Positions 31,922 through 40,663 of a stretch of DNA of 64,000 nucleotides are shown here, in pieces (position 1 is the first letter of the stretch; every line of letters begins with the position of its first letter). Made by a program: the position numbers and the translations under genes. The stretch is from NCBI GenBank assembly GCA_016721505.1, contig JADKHX010000015.1, positions 5,758 to 69,757 of the forward strand, written 5' to 3'. Below the pieces are notes generated by a model. That model was not told the origin of the DNA, did not search any database, and worked only from the letters and a program-made list of their open reading frames with translations. This DNA is from Rhodocyclaceae bacterium (lineage in GTDB: Bacteria; Pseudomonadota; Gammaproteobacteria; Burkholderiales; Rhodocyclaceae).

Positions 31922-32914
31922 TTACTGAGGTGAACTTGGAGGCGAGCTAATGGCCAGTGCTGTCTTTACCCCAAAGGTATCGGTGAGCACCTGTGCGGCG
32001 CGGCGGGCGGAAGCAATATCGGGCCAAGGGCCAAGCTGCAGCCGATGTAAGTCACCCGAGCTTTTTATGATCAATTTGTCACCCATCTCGCCAAGCTCGC
32101 GCGCCAAGTGAGCCTGCAACGCTTGGGCGTTGGTGAGGTTGCTAAAGGCGCCCAGCTGAATATATTGTCCACCAGCTACGGTGATGGTGGGTAAAGGTAT
32201 CGCTGGCGCGCTTGCTACGGGTTTCGGTGGAACCTCAGTCAGTGTGGTGACGGGAGGTGTTGCAGTGCCGCCGGGTCGCACAGTTTCAACAATCACCGGC
32301 GTGCTACCTTCGCCGATGTAGTCGAGCTTCCACGCAGCAGTGTAGGACAAATCAATGAGACGACCGGCGTGAAACGGGCCGCGATCATTGATGCGCACAA
32401 TCACTGATTTTCCATTCGCCGGATTGGTAACGCGAACATAGGACGGAATCGGCAAAGTGGGGTGTGCGGCGCTCATGCCGTACATGTCGTATGGCTCGCC
32501 ACTAGAGGTTTTTTGGCCGTGAAATTTTCGTCCGTACCAACTCGCGACACCGCGCGCTTGGTAGCCGTCGGCGGATTTCATCGGGGTGTAATCGCGACCC
32601 AACACGGAATAGGGATTATTGGCAAAGCGATGCAGTGGTTCGGCTTTTGGTGTCGCATCGGGAATCGCATCCAGGTCGTTCGGCGCATTGGCACCAGGGC
32701 CGTCGTCCTGGTAATAGCCACCGCCACGCTTGGTCACCACGGCGGGTTTGCGCGGTGCAGGTTTGCCAGTTGGTGCTGGTAGTACGCCGTTGTTGGCGTC
32801 AGTCGGCGCGACAACCACTGGCGCTGTGCTGCGCACATCAACAGGCTTTGGTGGCTGGCTGCCGCAAGCACCCAACAGGAGAGTCAAGGCAACCAAATAA
32901 ATCTGCCGCATCAC
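31922..32914 (-). CDS. rlpA: Septal ring lytic transglycosylase RlpA with SPOR domain
   Basis: Outer-membrane lipoprotein (lipobox LLLGACGS) cutting denuded glycan at the septum. 330 residues: a proline-rich linker with an embedded repeat-derived peptide NNGVLPAPTGKPAPRK (about residues 41-56), then the double-psi barrel (GVASWYGRKFHGQKTSSGEP, ARHPTLP-like segment, VRINDRGPFHAGRLIDLSYT) with the catalytic aspartate, and a C-terminal SPOR domain (YIQLGAFSNLTNAQALQAHL). Overlaps rodA by 4 bp, so the two are translationally coupled. Confidence 0.95.
   Translation of the reverse strand: MMRQIYLVALTLLLGACGSQPPKPVDVRSTAPVVVAPTDANNGVLPAPTGKPAPRKPAVVTKRGGGYYQDDGPGANAPNDLDAIPDATPKAEPLHRFANNPYSVLGRDYTPMKSADGYQARGVASWYGRKFHGQKTSSGEPYDMYGMSAAHPTLPIPSYVRVTNPANGKSVIVRINDRGPFHAGRLIDLSYTAAWKLDYIGEGSTPVIVETVRPGGTATPPVTTLTEVPPKPVASAPAIPLPTITVAGGQYIQLGAFSNLTNAQALQAHLARELGEMGDKLIIKSSGDLHRLQLGPWPDIASARRAAQVLTDTFGVKTALAISSPPSSPQ
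32764..32792 (-). repeat. REP-like hairpin repeat copy 10, in frame inside rlpA
   Basis: TGCCAGTTGGTGCTGGTAGT then ACGCCGTTG. Encodes NGVLPAPTG in the unstructured linker, where extra residues are easily tolerated. Confidence 0.88.
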
Positions 32915-34017
32915 TTTTGCACCAACATGCGATTCTTGTGTATCGACATCAAAATTCCGATGCCTGAAAGCAATGTCACCAACGCCGTACCGCCATAGCT
33001 AATCAGTGGCAGCGGCACGCCGACCACCGGCAAGATACCCGACACCATGCCCATATTCACAAACGCATAGGTGAAGAAAATCATGGTGATTGCGCCGGCC
33101 AACAGCCGCGAAAAAAGTGTCGCGGCGTTGGCGGCGATCATCAGCATGCGGCCAATCAGCAAGGCATACAGCGTGAGTAGCACTAGATTGCCGAGCAGAC
33201 CAAACTCCTCGGAGAACACGGCGAAAACAAAATCCGTATGTCGCTCAGGCAGGAAATCCAATTGCGCTTGCGTACCTTCGCGCCAACCCTTGCCCAGCAA
33301 GCCGCCGGAGCCAATGGCGATGGTCGATTGAATGATGTGAAAGCCTTTGCCTAGTGGGTCTTTTTCGGGGTCGAGCAAAGTCAAAATTCTGGCGCGCTGA
33401 TAGTCGTGTAATAAGGTCCACGCCACCGGTGCAGCGGCCACCGCTGAGACGGCCATTGCGGCCAGAATTTTCCATGGCAGACCGGCAAAAAAGATGACAT
33501 AGAAACCGGCGGCAAGCACCAAAATCGCCGTACCCAAATCCGGCTGCCGGGCAATGAGTGCTACCGGCAGCAGCAGCAAAATCGCCGCGACCGCGAAATC
33601 GCGCATGCGCAACATCGCTTCGTGGCGCTGGAAAAACCACGCCAACATCAACGGCATGGCAATCTTCATTAGTTCCGACGGTTGCGCCCGCATCACGCCC
33701 AAATTCAACCACCGTCGCGCACCTTTGGCCACATCGCCAAAAAGCGCGACAGCAATCAACAACAAAATGCCCAGCACATAAATCGGAATCGCAAAATGCA
33801 TCAATCGTTGCGGCGGCACTTGCGCCAAGAAACGCATCATCGTTAGTGCCACACAGACATTCAGCAGTTGAGCGCCGAGGCGTTCCGGTGAAGCGCTGCC
33901 CATGATGCCGGTGGCGAGCAACAGCAACAGGGTGGTGATCAGCATCAAGGGACCATCGATAGGAGCAATCAACCGCTCCCAGTATTTGCGCACAATGGAG
34001 AAATTAAATCCGTTCAT
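32911..34017 (-). CDS. rodA: Rod-shape SEDS peptidoglycan polymerase RodA
   Basis: Glycosyltransferase for lateral-wall synthesis, working with PBP2. 368 residues, ten helices, with landmarks MRAQPSELMKIAMPLMLAWF, RQPDLGTAILVLAAGFYVIF, RILTLLDPEKDPLGKGFHII and the C-terminal FVNMGMVSGILPVVGVPLPL ISYGG. Overlaps mrdA upstream and rlpA downstream by 4 bp each. Confidence 0.97.
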   Translation of the reverse strand: MNGFNFSIVRKYWERLIAPIDGPLMLITTLLLLLATGIMGSASPERLGAQLLNVCVALTMMRFLAQVPPQRLMHFAIPIYVLGILLLIAVALFGDVAKGARRWLNLGVMRAQPSELMKIAMPLMLAWFFQRHEAMLRMRDFAVAAILLLLPVALIARQPDLGTAILVLAAGFYVIFFAGLPWKILAAMAVSAVAAAPVAWTLLHDYQRARILTLLDPEKDPLGKGFHIIQSTIAIGSGGLLGKGWREGTQAQLDFLPERHTDFVFAVFSEEFGLLGNLVLLTLYALLIGRMLMIAANAATLFSRLLAGAITMIFFTYAFVNMGMVSGILPVVGVPLPLISYGGTALVTLLSGIGILMSIHKNRMLVQK

Positions 34018-35903
34018 GGACTGTCCTCCGATGCAGCTTCATCTTCTTTCGCGGGACCCGGCGGGCGTTTGCCTAACAAATAGTAATCGAGCACCAAGCG
34101 CGCAATCGGTGCTGCTGCCGCTGCTCCAAATCCGCCATTTTCAACCAATATGGCGAGCGCTATTTTTGGCTCGTCGGCAGGTGCAAAAGCGATGAACAAG
34201 GCGTGATCGCGCAATTCTTTTTTTACGCCCAGCGCTTTGTAGTCTGCGCCTTTTAGTGAAAACACTTGCGCGGTACCAGTTTTTCCAGCGGCGATGTATT
34301 GGGCGCCGGCAAACGCACGGGCGCCGGTACCTTCTTTGTTCACACCTATCATCGCGTCGCGAATGACATCCAAATGCTCAGGCTTTAGATCCAATGTGCG
34401 CAGAGGTGTAGGTTCAATTTTGGTCCGCTCACCAGTTACCGTATCGGTAATGTAATTGACTAGGTGTGGGCGAAACATTACCCCTCGATTTGCAATCACC
34501 GCTGTCGCCTGCGCGAGCTGGATCGGGGTGTAAGCGTTGTAGCCTTGACCAATACCTATCGATACCGTTTCACCGGCGTACCACTTTTGTTGCTCGGGTT
34601 TTCGGAAGCGCTTTTTCTTCCATTCTTGCGATGGCAGTATGCCTTCCGACTCGCCTTCAATATCAATACCGGTGCGCTGACCAAATCCTAGCTGTGCCAT
34701 GAAGTTGGAAATATTGTCGATGCCCATATCATTGGCCAGCGCGTAGTAATACGTGTCGCAAGATTGAACGATGGACTTGTACATATCCACCGAACCGTGG
34801 CCGCCTTTTTTGTCGTCGCGAAAAGTGTGACCGCCGAAGTTAAAAAATCCCGGATCGTAAATGACTTGCTCGGCACGCCGCTTGCCCACCGTCAGCGCCG
34901 CCAAGGCCATGAACGGCTTAAAGGTTGAGCCCGGCGGATAGGCGCCGTTGAGCGCACGATTAACCATCGGCTTGTCGGGAGAGTCGTTAAGCTCACGCCA
35001 ATTGGCACTATCGATGCCGTCGACGAATAGGTTTGGATCGTAAGTCGGCGTCGATACCAGCGCCAACAACCCGCCGGTCGATGGTTCGATAGCGACCAGC
35101 GCACCTTTGCGATCGCCAAACGCTGTCTCGGCAATGCGCTGCAATTCGGCGTCAATCGTTAGCGTCAGATTGTTACCGGCAATCGGTGCGGTGCGCGCCA
35201 AAGTGTGCACCGCGTGACCACCAGCGTCCACTTCAACTTGTTCAAATCCGGCGATGCCGTGCAGCGCGAATTCGTACTTTTGTTCCAGACCTGATTTGCC
35301 AAAATGCTCTGTCCCGCGATAGTTGGCCTCTTGTTCCTGTTTCTCGATTTTGTCAATATCGTGATCAGTCACACGGCCGATGTAACCGACGATATGCGAA
35401 GCGAATGCGCCGCCCGGGTATTGGCGGAACAAGCGCGCTTTGATTTCAATACCGGGAAAGCGATAACGCTGCGCGGTGAATATCGCCACTTCGGCATCGG
35501 TCAAGCGGGTACGGATAGGTAAGGATTCAAAGTTACGGCTTTCTTCAAGCAACTTCTTAAAACGCTTTCTATCCTTTGGCTGCACCTCGATGATTTGCCC
35601 TAAAGCATCAATCATTTGATCCAGATTTTTGGCTTTCGAGGGCGTAATTTCCAGCGTGTAGGCGGCGTAACTGCGCGCCAGCACCACGCCGTTGCGATCA
35701 AGTATCAGCCCACGATTGGGAACGATGGGCACCAGCGAAATCCGATTGTCCTCGGCGCGCGTAGTGTAGTAATTGTTTTGGATGATTTGCAGCCAGATAA
35801 AGCGCATTAACAGCGCGGCAAAACAAAGCAACACAAAGCCACCAGCAACGGTAAGACGAGCACGAAAGCGCTCAAGTTCTTCGCGCGGATTTTTAAATTC
35901 CAT
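34014..35903 (-). CDS. mrdA: Penicillin-binding protein 2 (transpeptidase)
   Basis: Cross-links lateral-wall peptidoglycan with RodA. 629 residues: one N-terminal helix (FVLLCFAALLMRFIWLQIIQ), the pedestal domain (NRGLILDRNGVVLARSYAAY), and transpeptidase motifs YPPGSTFKPFMALAAL (SxxK), SCDTYYYALANDMGID (SxD) and AAGKTGTAQVF (KTG). The C-terminus is acidic (KEDEAASEDSP). Confidence 0.97.
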   Translation of the reverse strand: MEFKNPREELERFRARLTVAGGFVLLCFAALLMRFIWLQIIQNNYYTTRAEDNRISLVPIVPNRGLILDRNGVVLARSYAAYTLEITPSKAKNLDQMIDALGQIIEVQPKDRKRFKKLLEESRNFESLPIRTRLTDAEVAIFTAQRYRFPGIEIKARLFRQYPGGAFASHIVGYIGRVTDHDIDKIEKQEQEANYRGTEHFGKSGLEQKYEFALHGIAGFEQVEVDAGGHAVHTLARTAPIAGNNLTLTIDAELQRIAETAFGDRKGALVAIEPSTGGLLALVSTPTYDPNLFVDGIDSANWRELNDSPDKPMVNRALNGAYPPGSTFKPFMALAALTVGKRRAEQVIYDPGFFNFGGHTFRDDKKGGHGSVDMYKSIVQSCDTYYYALANDMGIDNISNFMAQLGFGQRTGIDIEGESEGILPSQEWKKKRFRKPEQQKWYAGETVSIGIGQGYNAYTPIQLAQATAVIANRGVMFRPHLVNYITDTVTGERTKIEPTPLRTLDLKPEHLDVIRDAMIGVNKEGTGARAFAGAQYIAAGKTGTAQVFSLKGADYKALGVKKELRDHALFIAFAPADEPKIALAILVENGGFGAAAAAPIARLVLDYYLLGKRPPGPAKEDEAASEDSP

Positions 35904-35969
35904 CGTGAGTCAAAAGCTTTAGGTGGGACAACCAGACCGAGCGCTGCAAATATCGGGCGCAGCGAGCCA

Positions 35970-36006
35970 ATCAGAAGCCCGCCCCGGGGCGGGATGGGGT
36001 GGGGGG
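35970..36006. repeat. GC-rich perfect palindrome between mrdA and mreD
   Basis: CCCGCCCCGGGGCGGG (35978-35993) followed by a G-rich tail. The 187-bp mrdA-mreD gap (35904-36090) holds no gene. The palindrome could fold into a strong hairpin and lies inside what is otherwise a continuous operon; resembles another class of dispersed palindrome. Confidence 0.5.
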
Positions 36007-36090
36007 ATCGATTTACCCGCCCATAGCACCGTCGGAAATAAGAAGACGCCAAATTTCATGATTCGAGGAGGTTCATCGGAGCCATGAGCG

Positions 36091-36621
36091 TTAGATGGGC
36101 CGGTGTACGTCTTTATCTTCTGGCTGGAATTGCGGCAACAGAAGTACATGCGTCAGCGGATGCCATAGCGCCGTTGCCGTAAAGCTGGAGAGGAACCACC
36201 ACAGGCCGGGGAACTCGGCACCCGCCACCATCCGTGCAATAACCATGATGAGCTGCGTCGCCAGCAGCATCGGTAAAACATGTATCGCTTGTTGCGCCAA
36301 AGGAAACCACAAAATCCGTCTTGATAGCGTCGCCGCAGTGAACGCCAGAACCACATAGGCCAGTGAATGCTGGCCCATCACACTGGCATCGGCGACATCC
36401 ATCACCAAGCCTAAAACAAAGGCGGCACCCATACCAACACGCAACGGCTGGTGAATGCACCAAAACACTAAGGTCAGAGCGACCCAATCGGGGATACCGG
36501 GAAAGCGCCCAAATGGAATCAGGTTCGCCAACATGGAGGCGAACAAGGTCAGCACAATAAAGGCCACGCTGACGGGGCGCAAAATCCGATTGGATGCGTT
36601 GCTGGCTTGCGATCCACTCAT
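36091..36621 (-). CDS. mreD: Rod shape-determining protein MreD
   Basis: Small inner-membrane protein of the elongasome, 176 residues with five or six helices: VSVAFIVLTLFASMLANLIP, WVALTLVFWCIHQPLRVGMG, FVLGLVMDVADASVMGQHSL and VLPMLLATQLIMVIARMVAG. The GLVMDV signature is typical. Follows mreC on the same strand. Confidence 0.93.
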   Translation of the reverse strand: MSGSQASNASNRILRPVSVAFIVLTLFASMLANLIPFGRFPGIPDWVALTLVFWCIHQPLRVGMGAAFVLGLVMDVADASVMGQHSLAYVVLAFTAATLSRRILWFPLAQQAIHVLPMLLATQLIMVIARMVAGAEFPGLWWFLSSFTATALWHPLTHVLLLPQFQPEDKDVHRPI

Positions 36622-36658
36622 GATCTTTTCCCTTGCCTGACGTTTAGCTTATTAGCAT

Positions 36659-37588
36659 TCATCTGCGACGCCTTTCTGCCTTGATGCTGGTCACGCTGCG
36701 TTTAGTTTTTGCGTCGGTTTCCGGTTCTTCAGGACGCTCCGGCAAGCCCGTACGCGAACCCATCACCAGCACCAAACCACGGCGCTCAACGCCCGCCAGT
36801 GGCGCGCAGCGGATGCGCGAAAAAGAACCGGAATTGCTGCGATCAATTTCGATGACTTTGGCCACCGGCAAGCCCGGCAAATACACGCCATCAAGTCCCG
36901 ATGTGATGAGCACATCGCCGATTTCCACTTCAGCGTTGGTAGCGAGAAAGCGCAATTCCATCACGCCCGCGCCCGCACCTTCGAGCACGGCGCGCAGACC
37001 ATTGCGCTGTACTTGAATCGGAATTGCTTGCTCTTTATCGGTTAGCAAAGACACTTCGCTGGTCAGCGGAAAAACGCGCACCACTTGACCAATCACCCCG
37101 ATTTCATCAACCACCGCTTGACCAGCTTCGATGCCTTGCTGCGCTCCCTTGTCGATAATCACGCGGCGCGCAAATGGATCACGCGCGGCGTACAAAATTT
37201 CGGCGATGCGACCCTCAACCGGATGACGTTCTTTCATTTCCATCAGCACGCGCAACCGGCGATTTTCATCTTCGAGATGCTTTTGTCGCAACAACAAATT
37301 TGCGGTATTGAGCTGTTGCTGGCGCAGTCGTTCGTTCTCCCCGATTAGCGACGACAAACGGCTGAAATAATTGCTTACATCGCCACCGGCATCAATTGGT
37401 AAATAGGCCACTCGTTGCAAAGGCCATGCGGCAGTGGCGACGGCCAGGCGCACCCATTCAAGCGTGCGAAAACGCAAGTCCGTAATCAGCAGCGCGAGCG
37501 ATAAAGCAATGAAGAAAATTAGTCGCGCAACCGGTGCCAATCCTCGACGGAAAAATGGCGGTGGCGCGTGACCAGCAACAGACATCAA
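36659..37588 (-). CDS. mreC: Rod shape-determining protein MreC
   Basis: Periplasmic bitopic protein organising the elongasome and activating PBP2/RodA. 309 residues: short basic N-terminus, one helix (LIFFIALSLALLITDLRFRT), a coiled coil (NERLRQQQLNTANLLLRQKH) and two beta domains (RVIIDKGAQQGIEAGQAVVD, VGDVLITSGLDGVYLPGLPV-type segment). Follows mreB by 84 bp. Confidence 0.95.
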   Translation of the reverse strand: MMSVAGHAPPPFFRRGLAPVARLIFFIALSLALLITDLRFRTLEWVRLAVATAAWPLQRVAYLPIDAGGDVSNYFSRLSSLIGENERLRQQQLNTANLLLRQKHLEDENRRLRVLMEMKERHPVEGRIAEILYAARDPFARRVIIDKGAQQGIEAGQAVVDEIGVIGQVVRVFPLTSEVSLLTDKEQAIPIQVQRNGLRAVLEGAGAGVMELRFLATNAEVEIGDVLITSGLDGVYLPGLPVAKVIEIDRSNSGSFSRIRCAPLAGVERRGLVLVMGSRTGLPERPEEPETDAKTKRSVTSIKAERRRR

Positions 37589-37672
37589 AGGACTAACCCC
37601 TTAGGCGAACAACTCGGCTAACTACGCGGCGCAAGGCTTTGCGCCATCATGACAAACTACTTCAGCCAGGGC

Positions 37673-38716
37673 TTATTCGTTAGCGAAGATACTGCCGAGT
37701 TTGTCCATCTTTTCCAGTGCGATACCGGAGCCACGGGCGACGCAGGTCAGCGGGTCGTCAGCGACAATCACCGGCAAGCCTGTCTCTTCAGTCAGCAAAC
37801 GATCCAAATCGTTAAGCAATGCGCCACCGCCAGTGAGTACCAAGCCACGCTCCGCTATGTCTGCGCCCAATTCCGGTGGCGTCTTTTCTAGTGCGTCTTT
37901 GACCGCTTTAACCACTTGATTAAGCGGCTCGGAGAGCGCTTCTAAAACTTCGTTGGATGAAATCGTAAATTTGCGTGGAATGCCTTCGGCGCGATTGTTG
38001 CCCGAAACTTCCATCTCTTTCACTTCTGATCCCGGGAAGGCCGAGCCGATGGTTTTCTTGATGTTCTCGGCTGTGTTATCGCCAATTTGCATGCCGTAGT
38101 TGCGGCTGATGTAGGAGATGATGGCTTCGTCAAACTTATCACCGCCAACTCGCACCGAGCTGGCGTAAACCATGCCGCCGAGCGAGATCACGCCGACTTC
38201 GGTGGTGCCACCGCCAATGTCGACCACCATCGAACCGGTCGCATCCGATACCGGCAAACCAGCGCCAATCGCAGCGGCCATCGGCTCTTCGATCAAATAC
38301 ACCTGCGAAGCACCGGCACCCAACGCCGACTCGCGAATGGCGCGGCGCTCAACTTGAGTAGAGCCGGAGGGCACGCAAATAATGATGCGCGGCGATGGTG
38401 AAAAAAGTCGCGATTCATGCACGCGCTTGATGAACTGTTTGAGCATTTGCTCGGTCACTGTGAAATCCGCAATCACGCCATCTTTGAGCGGGCGGATGAC
38501 TTGAATTTCTTTCGGATTGCGACCCAGCATGATCTTGGCTTCACGCCCGACGGCTTGAATAGTTTTCTTGGCGTTAGGACCGCCCTCGGTGCGTATTGCG
38601 ACCATCGACGGCTCGTCGAGCACGACACCTTTGCCACGCATGTAAATCAGAGTATTGGCAGTGCCAAGGTCAATCGCTAAATCGTTTGAAAAATAGGAGC
38701 GTAAAAAGCCGAACAT
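37673..38716 (-). CDS. mreB: Actin-like rod-shape protein MreB
   Basis: Bacterial actin that directs wall elongation. 347 residues with FSNDLAIDLGTANTLIYMRG (phosphate 1), VDIGGGTTEVGVISLGGMVY (phosphate 2) and ERGLVLTGGGALLNDLDRLL (adenosine). First gene of the block; the 196-bp gap to gatC on the opposite strand (38717-38912) must hold both divergent promoters, but I see no clear consensus box in it. Confidence 0.98.
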   Translation of the reverse strand: MFGFLRSYFSNDLAIDLGTANTLIYMRGKGVVLDEPSMVAIRTEGGPNAKKTIQAVGREAKIMLGRNPKEIQVIRPLKDGVIADFTVTEQMLKQFIKRVHESRLFSPSPRIIICVPSGSTQVERRAIRESALGAGASQVYLIEEPMAAAIGAGLPVSDATGSMVVDIGGGTTEVGVISLGGMVYASSVRVGGDKFDEAIISYISRNYGMQIGDNTAENIKKTIGSAFPGSEVKEMEVSGNNRAEGIPRKFTISSNEVLEALSEPLNQVVKAVKDALEKTPPELGADIAERGLVLTGGGALLNDLDRLLTEETGLPVIVADDPLTCVARGSGIALEKMDKLGSIFANE

Positions 38717-38912
38717 CGATATTCCAGTAAAAGGGAGAGCGGGTTAAATAAGGGCGGGGCGGATTTGTTTGGGTAAAGCTGCTCAAACCGCGATAAAACA
38801 AGGCGTGTGCGGATTGAAAATCACCCGCTATGATAAACCATCGCGCCGTGCAAAATCGGCGAAAATGCTGCTCTTAGCCCCTTAATTCACGTCTGATTCA
38901 TCACTTATTATC

Positions 38913-39200
38913 ATGTCTCTAAGCCCAGCCGAGCTGATTCGCATCGCCCAACTTGCTCGAATTGACCTGCCTTCCGCCGAAATTGAGCCGACTTGCGCTC
39001 AACTCAACCATATTTTTGGCTTTATCGAGCAACTGCGTGCCGCACCGACCGATGGCATAGCGCCAATGTCGCACGCGGTCGAGCTCTCGCAACGTTTGCG
39101 CGATGATGTGGTCACCGAAACCAATCAGCGCGAGAAATTTCAAGCGATTGCGCCGGACACCGAAGGTGGTTTGTATTTGGTGCCGAAGGTGATGGAATGA
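38913..39200 (+). CDS. gatC: Glutamyl/aspartyl-tRNA amidotransferase subunit C
   Basis: Small stabilising subunit of GatCAB, which converts Glu-tRNA(Gln) and Asp-tRNA(Asn) to the amidated forms. 95 residues: LSPAELIRIAQLARIDLPSA, LNHIFGFIEQLRAAPTDGIA PM block, LRDDVVTETNQREKFQAIAP. Overlaps gatA by 4 bp. Confidence 0.96.
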   Translation: MSLSPAELIRIAQLARIDLPSAEIEPTCAQLNHIFGFIEQLRAAPTDGIAPMSHAVELSQRLRDDVVTETNQREKFQAIAPDTEGGLYLVPKVME

Positions 39201-40663
39201 AACAAATGCATACGGCATCACTTGCCGAGTTGTCCGCAGCGCTACATGCCAAACAATTTTCTGCGGTCGAATTGGCGCAGTTTTTTTTATCGCGCACGGA
39301 AAAATTCGATGGCGATTTGAACGCGTTTATCAGCACCGACGCGGATAAAACTTTGGCGATGGCGCGCGCGGCGGATGAACGAATTGCGCGTGGCGAAGCC
39401 GGCGCACTCACCGGCATTCCGGTGGCTTACAAGGATTTGTTTTGTGTCGATGGTTGGCGCGCCACTTGCGGCTCACGAATATTGGAAAATTTTGTCGCAC
39501 CCTACGATGCGCATGTGGTCGCGCAACTCAATGCGGCCGGCATGGTGACGTTGGGTAAGCTCAACATGGATGAATTCGCGATGGGTTCGTCGAATGAAAA
39601 TTCATACTACGGCGCGGTGAAAAATCCTTGGGATTTGTCGCGCGTGCCGGGTGGTTCATCCGGTGGCACAGCGGCCGTGGTAGCAGCGCGACTGGCGCCG
39701 GTAGCGTTGGGCACCGACACCGGCGGTTCAATACGCCAGCCCGCCGCATTTTGTGGATTAACCGGACTGAAACCGACTTACGGACGAGTTTCGCGCTACG
39801 GCATGGTGGCTTACGCCTCCAGCCTTGATCAAGCCAGCCCGATGGCGAAGTCGGCGGAAGATTGCGCGCTGTTGCTCACCGCGATGACCGGTTTTGATGC
39901 ACGCGATTCGACTTCTTTGCAACGCGAGACTGAGGATTTTTCGGCGCGCTTGAATGAGCCACTTAAAGGTCTGCGAATTGGTTTGCCGCGCGAATATTTC
40001 GCCGACGGATTGGACGATGATGTGCGGCTGGCAATTGAATCGGCGCTCACGGAATTGCGTGCGCTGGGCGCAATCACTGTCGAGGTAACTTTGCCCAACG
40101 CGGCGCTTTCCTTGCCTGCGTATTACGTGATCGCACCGGCCGAAGCCAGCTCGAATTTGTCGCGTTTTGATGGCGTGCGTTATGGCTACCGTGCGCCGGA
40201 GTACAAGGACTTGAACGACATGTACGCCAAGACTCGCGCGCAAGGTTTTGGTGAGGAAGTGAAGCGGCGGATTTTGATGGGTACGTATGTTTTGTCGCAT
40301 GGCTACTACGATGCGTTTTACTTGAAGGCGCAAAAAATTCGTCGATTGATTGCTAACGATTTTCGTGCCGCATTTGAACAGTGCGACGTGATTGTCGGCC
40401 CGACTACACCGACAGTCGCCTTTCCCTTGGGTGACAAGACCGACGACCCGGTGCAGATGTATTTGGCCGACATTTATACGATATCGAGCAACCTTGCGGG
40501 CTTGCCGGCGATGTCGATTCCTTGCGGCGTCGGGCAACACGATATGCCGGTGGGCTTGCAAATTATCGGACCGTGGTTTTCCGAATCAAAAATGCTAAAC
40601 GTTGCACATCAGTATCAGCAAGCCAGTGATTGGCACACGCGATTGCCGGAGATGGCACGATGA
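39197..40663 (+). CDS. gatA: Glutamyl/aspartyl-tRNA amidotransferase subunit A
   Basis: Amidase subunit releasing ammonia from glutamine. 488 residues with the Ser-cisSer-Lys triad: lysine in IPVAYKDLFCVDGWRATCGS, and serines in VPGGSSGGTAAVVAARLAPV and LGTDTGGSIRQPAAFCGLTG. ATGA overlap with gatB. Confidence 0.98.
   Translation: MKQMHTASLAELSAALHAKQFSAVELAQFFLSRTEKFDGDLNAFISTDADKTLAMARAADERIARGEAGALTGIPVAYKDLFCVDGWRATCGSRILENFVAPYDAHVVAQLNAAGMVTLGKLNMDEFAMGSSNENSYYGAVKNPWDLSRVPGGSSGGTAAVVAARLAPVALGTDTGGSIRQPAAFCGLTGLKPTYGRVSRYGMVAYASSLDQASPMAKSAEDCALLLTAMTGFDARDSTSLQRETEDFSARLNEPLKGLRIGLPREYFADGLDDDVRLAIESALTELRALGAITVEVTLPNAALSLPAYYVIAPAEASSNLSRFDGVRYGYRAPEYKDLNDMYAKTRAQGFGEEVKRRILMGTYVLSHGYYDAFYLKAQKIRRLIANDFRAAFEQCDVIVGPTTPTVAFPLGDKTDDPVQMYLADIYTISSNLAGLPAMSIPCGVGQHDMPVGLQIIGPWFSESKMLNVAHQYQQASDWHTRLPEMAR

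Noticed and set aside
39758..40561. 267-codon minus-strand open frame inside gatA
   Set aside because: gatA carries all catalytic motifs on the plus strand; this frame lacks any domain.
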